Below are positions 1 to 7,412 of a DNA stretch of 49,288 nucleotides, piece by piece (within the stretch, counting starts at the first letter, position 1; every line of letters starts with the position of its first letter). Where the stretch lies: NCBI GenBank assembly GCA_020426845.1, contig JAGQPF010000322.1:1-49288 (forward strand), given 5' to 3'. The position numbers were made by a program, and so were the translations under genes. The DNA is from Planctomycetales bacterium. GTDB taxonomy: Bacteria; Planctomycetota; Planctomycetia; Pirellulales; Pirellulaceae. The notes beneath the pieces are model-generated. The model saw only the letters and a program-made list of their open reading frames with translations. It made no database searches and was not told the DNA's origin.

Positions 1-31
1 AACAACCGGATCAATCACCTCTTAGAAATGC

Positions 32-44
32 TTCACAGCGTTGC
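32..44 (+). repeat. Left boundary repeat of the palindrome array
   Basis: TTCACAGCGTTGC, the exact reverse complement of 326-338. The pair encloses the left arm of the repeat array. It could be the end of a mobile unit or the base of a very long hairpin. No transposase is nearby. Confidence 0.75.
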
Positions 45-325
45 CCGACAGGGGCGACAGACGTTAGCCTCGGGCGCGAGCCCGAGGATCCGCGCACATC
101 ATGCGTAATAGCCCCGACAGGGGCGACAGACGTTAGCCTCGGGCGTGAGCCCGAGGATCCGCGCACATCACGCGCAACAGCCCCGGCAGGGGCGACATAA
201 ATTAGCCTCGGGCGCGAGCCGGCGCGAGCCCGAGGATGCGCACATCATGCGCAAAAGCCCCGAGAGGGGCGACAGACGTTAGCCTCGGGCGCGAGCCCGA
301 GGATCTTGGTCCAATAGTCCGACAA
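44..325 (+). repeat. Palindromic repeat array, left arm (four units)
   Basis: Four head-to-tail units of about 69 bp. Each has a strong hairpin with 8-bp arms CCTCGGGC and GCCCGAGG (68-87, 137-156, 206-235, 283-302) and most have a small CCCC-GACA-GGGG hairpin (for example 112-123). The third unit carries an extra 10-bp copy of GGCGCGAGCC in the hairpin loop. There is no credible coding sequence. The architecture resembles REP/BIME-type intergenic palindromes, and spacing without unique spacers rules out CRISPR. Confidence 0.9.
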
Positions 326-338
326 GCAACGCTGTGAA
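326..338 (+). repeat. Right boundary repeat of the left arm
   Basis: GCAACGCTGTGAA, the inverted partner of 32-44, 13 of 13 bases matching. It lies just after the last left-arm unit, in AT-richer sequence. Confidence 0.75.
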
Positions 339-419
339 AGTGAAAATAGGAAAGAGGACACGCGCGCGATGCCTAACAGCCAAGAAAACACACACTATCT
401 CGCAACAGTCGGCAGGCTT

Positions 420-868
420 GCCGGGGCGGTCCTCGGGCTTGCGCCCGAGGCTGATTTCTGTCGCCCCTGTCGCCCCTGTCGGGGCTGTCGCGCGTGTTGC
501 ATGCGGATCCTCGGGGCACGCCAGCTCGCGCGTGACGCGGATCCTCGGGCTTGCGCCCGAGGCTAATTTCTGTCGCCCCTGTCGGGGCTGTGCGCGTGAT
601 GTGCGTGGGGCCTCGAGGCACGCCAGGTCGCGCGTGACGCGGATCCTCGGGCTTGCGCCGGCTTGCGCCCGAGGCTAATTTCTGTCGCCCCTGTCGGGGC
701 TGTGCGCGTGATGCTCGCGGGTCCTCGGGGCAGGCCACCTCGCGCGTGACACGCGGATCCTCGGGCTTGCGCCGGCTTGCGCCCGAGGCTAACGTCTGTC
801 GCCCCTGTCGGGGCCGTTGCGCGTGATGTGCTCGGATCCTTGGGGCACGCCAATTCGCGCGTCTCGGG
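420..868 (-). repeat. Palindromic repeat array, right arm (inverted units)
   Basis: The same repeat in the opposite orientation. Hairpins with arms CCTCGGGC and GCCCGAGG sit at 431-450, 543-562, 645-674 and 759-788, each followed by CTAA/CTGA, then TTTCTGTCGCC or CGTCTGTCGCC and CCTGTCGGGGC. Units are longer (102-114 bp) than in the left arm because a second GC-rich segment, with GGATCCTCGGGGCA and a CGCGCGTGACGCGG-like part, is interleaved. Units three and four carry a duplicated hairpin loop. A decayed fifth copy (about 833-903) runs into the end of the oppDF gene. The array is downstream of the opp operon and may help end its transcription. Confidence 0.88.
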
Positions 869-2755
869 CTATTTCCTGTCGCCACTGCCTGGGCTTGTGC
901 GCGCCGCGGCGGCCGCGCGTCGCTGCTGGATCCTGTGGCGAATGCTCTCGGCATCGTCCTTGGGCGCCGCGGCGATTAGCTTCTTGGTGTAATCCTCTTG
1001 GGGATTGGCGTAGATCGCCTCGGATGGACCGAACTCGATGATTTTGCCGTCGTTCATGACGGCCATCATATCGGCCATGAATTTGACGACGCTGAGGTCA
1101 TGGCTGATGAAGATGTACGTCAATCCGCGCCGCTCTTGCAGCTCGTTCAGCAGGTTCAGCACCTGAGCCTGCACGGAGACATCGAGCGCCGAGACCGATT
1201 CGTCGCAGATCACAAAGTCCGGCTCGACCGTGAGTGCTCGGGCGATGCAAATCCGCTGCCGCTGGCCGCCCGAGAACTCATGGGGATAGCGTCGCAGGTG
1301 CGAGCTGTTCAAGCCGACCTCTTCCAGCAGCGAGACAGCGCGGGCGCGGCGGTCGGCGGTGGAGCTGCCGATGCCGTGAATGCGCATCGGCTCGACCAAG
1401 GCCGACTCGATGGTCATCCGCGGGTTCAAGCTGCCGTAGGGGTCCTGGAAGATGATCTGCATTCGCTTGCGGAGCTGTTTCGTCGCATGCAATTGGTCAA
1501 TGCGCAGCGTGCCGTAGCTGACTTCACCCGAGGTAATCGGCGCGAGCCGCAGGATGGCTCGGCCAGTGGTGGTCTTGCCGCAACCCGACTCGCCCACCAG
1601 GCCGAGCGTCTGCCCTCGATAAACATCGAAGCTGATGCCGTCCACGGCCTTGACGTGGTCGACGACGCGTTGGAACAGGCCGCGACGCACCGGGAAATGA
1701 ACCTTCAGATCCTTGACGCGCAGCAATGGCTGCTCGTCTTCCTCGACAAATCGCGTGTCGGCGTCGCGGAGCACCGACTCGGGCAGTTCCGGCAGCGTTG
1801 ACTTGGGGTGCAGACGGCGAATGCGCTCGCTGCCGGTCAACTCTGCCAGCCGTTTTTCATCAAGTGGCTTCTCGATGATCTCGAGTTCGTCCTGGCCGTC
1901 TCGGCCCCGCGTGCGGCGGACTTCCATAAAGTCATCGACCGTGGGCAGCCGCTTGTAGGGCGTGTCCAGTCGAGGACGGCAAGCGAGCAGGCCCTTGGTG
2001 TATGCGTGCTGCGGATTCGTGAAAATCTCGAGCACCGGGCCGTACTCGACAATCTTGCCTTGAAACATCACCATCACGTCGTCGGCGATTTCGGCGATCA
2101 CGCCGAGGTCGTGGGTGATGAACAAGATCGACATGCCGCGCTTGTCGCGCAGCTCACGCAGAATCTCGAGGATCTGAGCCTGTATCGTGACGTCCAACGC
2201 GGTGGTCGGCTCGTCGGCAATCAGCAGCTTGGGATTGCAGGACAACGCCATGGCAATCATGACGCGTTGCTTTTGACCCCCCGACAATTGGTGTGGGAAC
2301 GAGTCGATTCGCTGCTCGGGATTCGGAATGCCAACCTCGCGAAACAGCTCCAGCGTGCGCTTTTGCGCATCGGCAGGCGTCATGTCCTGGTGGAGCAGAA
2401 TTGCCTCCGCCACCTGATCGCCGACTTTGAACACGGGGTTCAATGCGGTCATCGGCTCCTGAAAGATCATGCTGATCTCTTTGCCGCGAATTCGCCGCAT
2501 CTGCTCCTCGGGCATCCCCACCAAGTCTTTGCCGAGGAAGGAGATTTTGCTGCCGGGCTCGATGACGGCCGTCGACGCCAGCAGCTTCATGATCGTCAGC
2601 GAAGTGACGGATTTGCCCGATCCCGATTCGCCGACCACGCCCAGCGTGTGTCCCGGCTCGATCGTCAGCGATACACCTTCGACGGCTTTGACGACTTCGT
2701 CTTCGGTATGGAAATAGGTGCGAAGGTCGTCGACTTGAATGACGGGCGTTGTCAT
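869..2755 (-). CDS. Oligopeptide/dipeptide ABC transporter, fused double ATPase (OppD-OppF type)
   Basis: Powers ATP-driven uptake of peptides through the two permeases encoded just upstream. This 628-aa protein joins two full ATPase domains. Domain 1 has Walker A GESGSGKS (42-49), signature LSGGQ (157-161) and Walker B LLIADEP (177-183). Domain 2 has GESGCGKT (388-395), FSGGQ (494-498) and FVICDE (514-519). A linker at about 265-340 contains the oligopeptide-type C-terminal region of the first half. OppD and OppF are usually separate; fusions are known in several phyla. I chose the ATG at 2755 because domain homology begins right after it; a TTG at 2785 is possible. The last ten or so residues and the stop codon come from a degenerate copy of the neighbouring palindromic repeat. 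Last gene of the opp operon. Confidence 0.93.
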   Translation of the reverse strand: MTTPVIQVDDLRTYFHTEDEVVKAVEGVSLTIEPGHTLGVVGESGSGKSVTSLTIMKLLASTAVIEPGSKISFLGKDLVGMPEEQMRRIRGKEISMIFQEPMTALNPVFKVGDQVAEAILLHQDMTPADAQKRTLELFREVGIPNPEQRIDSFPHQLSGGQKQRVMIAMALSCNPKLLIADEPTTALDVTIQAQILEILRELRDKRGMSILFITHDLGVIAEIADDVMVMFQGKIVEYGPVLEIFTNPQHAYTKGLLACRPRLDTPYKRLPTVDDFMEVRRTRGRDGQDELEIIEKPLDEKRLAELTGSERIRRLHPKSTLPELPESVLRDADTRFVEEDEQPLLRVKDLKVHFPVRRGLFQRVVDHVKAVDGISFDVYRGQTLGLVGESGCGKTTTGRAILRLAPITSGEVSYGTLRIDQLHATKQLRKRMQIIFQDPYGSLNPRMTIESALVEPMRIHGIGSSTADRRARAVSLLEEVGLNSSHLRRYPHEFSGGQRQRICIARALTVEPDFVICDESVSALDVSVQAQVLNLLNELQERRGLTYIFISHDLSVVKFMADMMAVMNDGKIIEFGPSEAIYANPQEDYTKKLIAAAPKDDAESIRHRIQQRRAAAAARTSPGSGDRK

Positions 2756-2850
2756 GGCGGAGCAGGGCAGGGCAATGTCTGGCAAGTGGCGTCAGCAAGC
2801 AAGCTGCGGTCGGCCGTGAGTTTCCGGTGCGGGGCAGACGAGAAGATCGG

Positions 2851-3978
2851 TCAGGTGGGCGCTTGCAGACGTGGGTCCGTCGCCTCCTGCACGCCCTCGC
2901 CAATCAGGTTGTAGGCGAGCACGGTAAGGAAGATGGCGACTCCGGGAAACAGCACGAGCCACCACATGGCGAGGTTGGAGCGGCCTTCGTTGAGCACGCC
3001 GCCCCAACTGGGGTTCGGCGGCGGGGCCCCGAGCCCCAGGAAGCTCAGCGTCGACTCGACGAGAATTGCCGAGGCGATGCCGAACGTGATCGGCACCATC
3101 ACCGGCGCCAGCGCGTTGGGCAGAATGTGGCGAAACATGATTCGCCATTGTCCGACGCCAAGCGCCTTGGCGGCGGAGACGTACTCCAGCTGCTTGAGCT
3201 TGAGAAACTCGCCGCGCGTCAATCTCGCGATCCGCGTCCAGCCGGTGCCGCCGATCACCATCATGATCTGCCAGATGCTTGGCTTCTCGAGAATGGCGAC
3301 GAGCGCCAGAATCAGAATCAAGGTGGGCACGCACATCACCACCTCCATGATGCGGCTCAACAGCATGTCGATCCAGCCGCCGAAGTAGCCCGCGATGGCG
3401 CCCACCACCACGCCGATGGCGGCCGCGATGCCGGTGGATACGAAGCCCACCAGCAAGGCGATCTGCGTGCCGTGAATCATCAACGCAAACACATCCTTGC
3501 CGGTGCTCGTCGTGCCAAGCAAATTGATGGATGAAGGCGGGCCGTCGATTCCGCTGGGATTGCCGGGCCGCCCCGGCCATTCGTCGTCGCGGACGCGCCG
3601 ATAGGGGTCCTGATACACCAGGGGCCAGATTGCCCAGCAGTCCGGGTCTTCCTCTTTGAGGCGTTTGGGATAGTTGTTGATCACGCCGTCTTTGATAAAG
3701 ATCGGGTCCTCCCACGACTCGATCAAATAACCGAGCGCCGGGAAGCGAAGCTCTCCCTTGTAGCTGCACACAACCGGCTTGGTGCCGACGATCGCAGGCG
3801 ACAACATCGCCACCAAGGCTAGCAGAAGCACGAAGCACAGGCCCAGCATGGACAGCTTGCGTTTGCGAAAGCGCCGCCAGGCGTCGCGCCAGAAGCCGCG
3901 AAACTCGGTCTCCCGAGCCCCCAGCGCCGCGGGGTCGAAGCCAGTGTCAGATTGGGTCTTGTCCGTTGTTTCGGCCAT
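2851..3978 (-). CDS. Peptide ABC transporter permease (OppC/DppC type)
   Basis: Inner-membrane permease subunit of the peptide importer, 375 aa. A soluble N terminus is followed by a first membrane segment at about 40-60 and a periplasmic stretch that is longer than usual (about 60-160, with paired Cys and several Trp). The core permease helices follow, including the EAA-type loop around YVSAAKALGVGQWRIMFRHI, which contacts the ATPase. The N-terminal extension typical of OppC (OppC_N) is present. It starts 23 nt after the oppB-like stop and is followed by a 95-nt gap before the ATPase gene, so the three are surely co-transcribed. Confidence 0.93.
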   Translation of the reverse strand: MAETTDKTQSDTGFDPAALGARETEFRGFWRDAWRRFRKRKLSMLGLCFVLLLALVAMLSPAIVGTKPVVCSYKGELRFPALGYLIESWEDPIFIKDGVINNYPKRLKEEDPDCWAIWPLVYQDPYRRVRDDEWPGRPGNPSGIDGPPSSINLLGTTSTGKDVFALMIHGTQIALLVGFVSTGIAAAIGVVVGAIAGYFGGWIDMLLSRIMEVVMCVPTLILILALVAILEKPSIWQIMMVIGGTGWTRIARLTRGEFLKLKQLEYVSAAKALGVGQWRIMFRHILPNALAPVMVPITFGIASAILVESTLSFLGLGAPPPNPSWGGVLNEGRSNLAMWWLVLFPGVAIFLTVLAYNLIGEGVQEATDPRLQAPT

Positions 3979-4001
3979 GTGTTTCCGAGTGGCGATGAAT
4001 T

Positions 4002-4991
4002 TCAGGAGTAGCTGATCCGGGGATCAACCACGGCGTACAGCACGTCGGCGAGCAACTGGCCCAGCAACGTGAGCACCGAGAACATCAGAGTCAGGCCCAT
4101 GATCACCGGATAGTCCTGGCGATAAATCGACTCCAGGAACAACTGCCCCATGCCCGGCCAGTTATAGATTTGCTCGATCACCACACTGCCTCCCAGCAAC
4201 GCTGGAAGCGTCAGACCGACGAGCGTCATGAACGGAATCAGCGTGTTGCGAAATGCATGTCGAGTCAAAATGGTCACGGGTGGCACGCCCTTGGCCTTGG
4301 CCGTGCGAATGTAGTCCTGCCGGATCACCTCCTCCATATTCGACTTCACGAATCGGCTGAAGTAGGCCAGGCTGCCGTAGGTGAAGCAAAGCACCGGCAG
4401 GAACATGTGCTTGAGCAAATCCATCACTTTGCCCAGCGTCGAGTACTCCTCGTAATCAACGCTGGCCATTCCCGGCTCGAGCTGAAACGCAGTGCCCTCG
4501 AGATTCTTGTAGAACACGACAAGCAGCAGCAGGCCGGCGACAAATGTCGGCAGCGAGTAGAGCATATACAGCAGCGTGCTCACGCTTCGCTCGGAAAGCT
4601 CGCCGCGCTTGGCCGTGGACCAGATGCCGATCGGCACCGAGAGCAGGTAAGTGAGGAAAAGCGAGGTCGAGGATAACAGCAGCGTTGGCCAGATCCGCCG
4701 GCCGATGACCGTCGTCACGGGCCGCTTTTCCAAAAACGAACGGCCCATGTCCAAGTAAGCGAGATTGTTCAGCCAAATGAAATAGGCCTCGTGCCAGGGC
4801 TTGTCGAGCCCGTAGACGCGTTCGAGCCGTTTCATTTCGGCGTCGCTGATTCGCTTGTCAGTGCTCTGCACCGCCATGTCCAGCATCAAGGGCGTGCCGG
4901 GCATATGGCGAATCAGCCAGTAGATCAACACGGTGATCAGCAGCAGCGTGATGCAACCCACGAAGATGCGCCGGATCAAGTAACTCAGCAT
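4002..4991 (-). CDS. Peptide ABC transporter permease (OppB/DppB type)
   Basis: Second inner-membrane permease of the importer, 329 aa from the chosen ATG at 4991. That start has GGAG eight bases upstream and gives the classic OppB N terminus MLSYLIRRIF. The open frame continues upstream to 5180 but the extra 63 residues look non-native. Family hallmarks are the first membrane helix at 8-30, the RQDYIRTAKAKGVP EAA loop and the C-terminal VVIEQIYNWPGMGQL helix. About 170 nt separate it from the binding-protein gene upstream. Confidence 0.93.
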   Translation of the reverse strand: MLSYLIRRIFVGCITLLLITVLIYWLIRHMPGTPLMLDMAVQSTDKRISDAEMKRLERVYGLDKPWHEAYFIWLNNLAYLDMGRSFLEKRPVTTVIGRRIWPTLLLSSTSLFLTYLLSVPIGIWSTAKRGELSERSVSTLLYMLYSLPTFVAGLLLLVVFYKNLEGTAFQLEPGMASVDYEEYSTLGKVMDLLKHMFLPVLCFTYGSLAYFSRFVKSNMEEVIRQDYIRTAKAKGVPPVTILTRHAFRNTLIPFMTLVGLTLPALLGGSVVIEQIYNWPGMGQLFLESIYRQDYPVIMGLTLMFSVLTLLGQLLADVLYAVVDPRISYS

Positions 4992-5161
4992 TGAGAAAGC
5001 TCCATTGGCCTCCGTGAGGCCGCCGAGAGAGATTGCTCCGGCGCGTCGCGGGAGCATGCCGCAGGTGAGCCCCGGCCGCAGCGGGGGCAGGTCAAGTTGG
5101 ACGCCCAACGGAAGCGGCGTCGTGTGGCGCCAAGAATTCCGAAGCGTCGTTGGCAGCGGGA

Positions 5162-7189
5162 CTAATGTTGCGGAGTCCAAACACTGCTGAAACCGGGACT
5201 GAAGCCGAACGGGCCGCGCGGGCTAAAGGTGTAGCCACGCAGATTCTTGTTAAAGGCGTAGTACGAGTTGCGATAGTACAGCCAGGTGTACGGCTGATCG
5301 CGGTAGAGGATCGCCTGAATGCAGGCGTAGCAATCCTCACGCGTCGGCCGCTCGTTCGCCAGGCTCTCGTCAATGCCCAGATCCTTGCGAGTCGCTTCGT
5401 CCTTCCAGAGCAACAGATCCTTCCACAGCTTGCGCTGATCGGCCAGCGTGCGGCCCTGGGCGAACATCTCGTCCACCACCGGGTTCGAATAGCTGCAGTA
5501 ATTGCGCTCCTGCCCCGTGCCCCAGATGTTCTCCGAAGTGTCCGGATCGGCGCCGGTTCCCCAGCCACCGTAGGCGGCGTCGAACTGCTTGTTCAACATC
5601 TTGTCCTGCAATGTCGCGGACTCCAGCGGGCGAATATTGCAGACGATGCCCAGCGGTCGCAAGTTCTCTTTCAGCAACTCGCAGATGTCCACCCGCTCCT
5701 TCTGATTTCGGACCAGAATGGTGAACTCGAACTTGGTCGTCTTGCCGTCAATCTGTTTGTCCAGGTAGCCATCGCCATCGGTGTCCGTCCAGCCCGCGTC
5801 GGCCAACAGCTGTTTGGCCTTCTCGACGTTCTGATGGTAGGGTTGGGGCACGTTTTTAACGGCATTGTCCGGCCCCGGATGCCAACGTGAGGTCTTGTGG
5901 AAAGTGCCGGTGCAGGGCTCGTCGCGACCGTAACGAAGCGTCTCGAGCAGTTCCTTGTGGTCGAACGCATGCCCCAAAGCCTGCCGCACGCGGACGTCGT
6001 CAAAGTACGGAGACTTGGTATTCCATTGGAACGAGAACGTCACCCATTCGATCGCCCTCGCCTTGGTGTTCTGGGCATAGAAGTCGGCGTCGTTTGTCTC
6101 CGAACTCCACTGCCCCGCTTCGAGCATCATCACGTCGATGTCGCCGACTTTCATTGCCAGCAAGGCCGTGCTGTTGTCCGGGTTGATTCGCATCCGCACC
6201 GTCTTGAACGGCGGCTTGTCGCGAACTTGCTTGCCGTTATGCATGAAGTAGTCGTCGCGCCGTTCGAGCACGATTTCGGTTTGCGATCGGCTGCGGAATG
6301 CGTAGGGTCCGCCGGTCACCGGCTTCTCCTCCATGGCCACATGATGCTCACTGTCAACCAACGTCGGATCGGCTTGGATCGACTTTTCGTAGACATGCTT
6401 CGGGATGACGCCGAAGTTGATGTTCCAGACGTTGGTCTCCAACGCTTCCTTATGGAAAAAGACCAGTGTGGTGTCGTCATACGCTTTGACGTAAGCCAGC
6501 TTGTCGGTCCCGGTTCGCATCGCGGGAATCGGGACTTGCTCGGTCATGATCACCTTGAAGGAGAATTCGATATCGTGTGCCGTGATCGCCGTGCCGTCCG
6601 ACCAAACCAAGTCGTCTCGCATCACGACCTTCTCGTACATGCCGTTCTTGCTCGTCTGCCACGTCTTGACTGCGTCAGCGCTGGCAAATGGCTTGAAATT
6701 CCAATCGAAGCCAAAGAGACCGAACGAGGTCAGGCTAGAGACCTCGAACTCGGTGGTGGAACTGCCCAGCAACGGGTTCGTATTCTTCAGCGACTGCGGC
6801 GTGTGGCGAGCAATCTCGGCTTCGTAGTCAATCTGGTCTTCGGATTCCCACAGCCGGCCCATCGCGTCCTTGATCTTGTCGTTCTCCTCGTCGGTGTCGT
6901 TCTTCATCTTCAAAGCATCTTCGACCGTCGCCAACTGCGGCTCGCCCTTCTGACGCTCGCGCAGCAGGGCGATTCCGTCGAGCACATCGCGGTCCACCCA
7001 ACCACCCGAGTCGGCCACGGTCTTCTCCAACGCCTCCAGCGCGGGCGGATCGAACGGCGCCAGCAGGTTGCCGATCACCAGCGTCTCCTCCTCGGCCTCG
7101 GGATCAACCGGTCGCCGGCAGCCGGGTAGGCAGCAAACCGCCACCATCAGACCGATGGTTGCGATGCGGAGAGAGATTCGGAATGGCAT
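5162..7189 (-). CDS. Peptide-binding lipoprotein of ABC importer (SBP family 5)
   Basis: Extracytoplasmic solute-binding protein that captures peptides for the permeases encoded downstream. The 675-aa product has a lipoprotein signal with lipobox LPGC (Cys24). Family 5 motifs include MRDDLVWSDGTAITAHDIEF and DVRVRQALGHAFDHKEL. It is longer than typical OppA/DppA (about 540 aa): an acidic, helical stretch of roughly 100 residues (about 45-150) sits near the N terminus between the first strand and the main fold. The ATG has GGAG seven bases upstream. It is the first gene of the opp operon; the 223-nt region to 7412 must hold its promoter and that of the divergent gene. Peptide chemistry cannot be deduced. 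Confidence 0.92.
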   Translation of the reverse strand: MPFRISLRIATIGLMVAVCCLPGCRRPVDPEAEEETLVIGNLLAPFDPPALEALEKTVADSGGWVDRDVLDGIALLRERQKGEPQLATVEDALKMKNDTDEENDKIKDAMGRLWESEDQIDYEAEIARHTPQSLKNTNPLLGSSTTEFEVSSLTSFGLFGFDWNFKPFASADAVKTWQTSKNGMYEKVVMRDDLVWSDGTAITAHDIEFSFKVIMTEQVPIPAMRTGTDKLAYVKAYDDTTLVFFHKEALETNVWNINFGVIPKHVYEKSIQADPTLVDSEHHVAMEEKPVTGGPYAFRSRSQTEIVLERRDDYFMHNGKQVRDKPPFKTVRMRINPDNSTALLAMKVGDIDVMMLEAGQWSSETNDADFYAQNTKARAIEWVTFSFQWNTKSPYFDDVRVRQALGHAFDHKELLETLRYGRDEPCTGTFHKTSRWHPGPDNAVKNVPQPYHQNVEKAKQLLADAGWTDTDGDGYLDKQIDGKTTKFEFTILVRNQKERVDICELLKENLRPLGIVCNIRPLESATLQDKMLNKQFDAAYGGWGTGADPDTSENIWGTGQERNYCSYSNPVVDEMFAQGRTLADQRKLWKDLLLWKDEATRKDLGIDESLANERPTREDCYACIQAILYRDQPYTWLYYRNSYYAFNKNLRGYTFSPRGPFGFSPGFSSVWTPQH

Positions 7190-7412
7190 GGGGGGTCTCC
7201 GAGGCGGGAAGGGGAGTTGTTTCTAAGCGCATGCTAAAGAAAGACTTACAGCCGGTCAATAACTGTTGGGGGGCACTGGCCGCGGCAAAAAACCGACATT
7301 GCCTCGTTTCTCTGTTTGCTGGTAACCTCCCACCGCGTGCATCGACCCACGACCCTCTCGGGAACACACTCCACAGCTCTGCTGTCAGACCAAGGAAGGC
7401 CAGGAGCCAGGC

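Noticed and set aside
32..868. CRISPR array
   Set aside because: The units are adjacent, vary in length, and contain no unique spacers; two opposite orientations occur.
334..954. Open frames on both strands across the palindrome array
   Set aside because: They read through repeated GC-rich hairpins, give repetitive Arg/Pro/Ala protein and match no family.
1808..2914. Long plus-strand frame opposite oppDF
   Set aside because: It is the antisense shadow of a clear double ATPase in GC-rich DNA.
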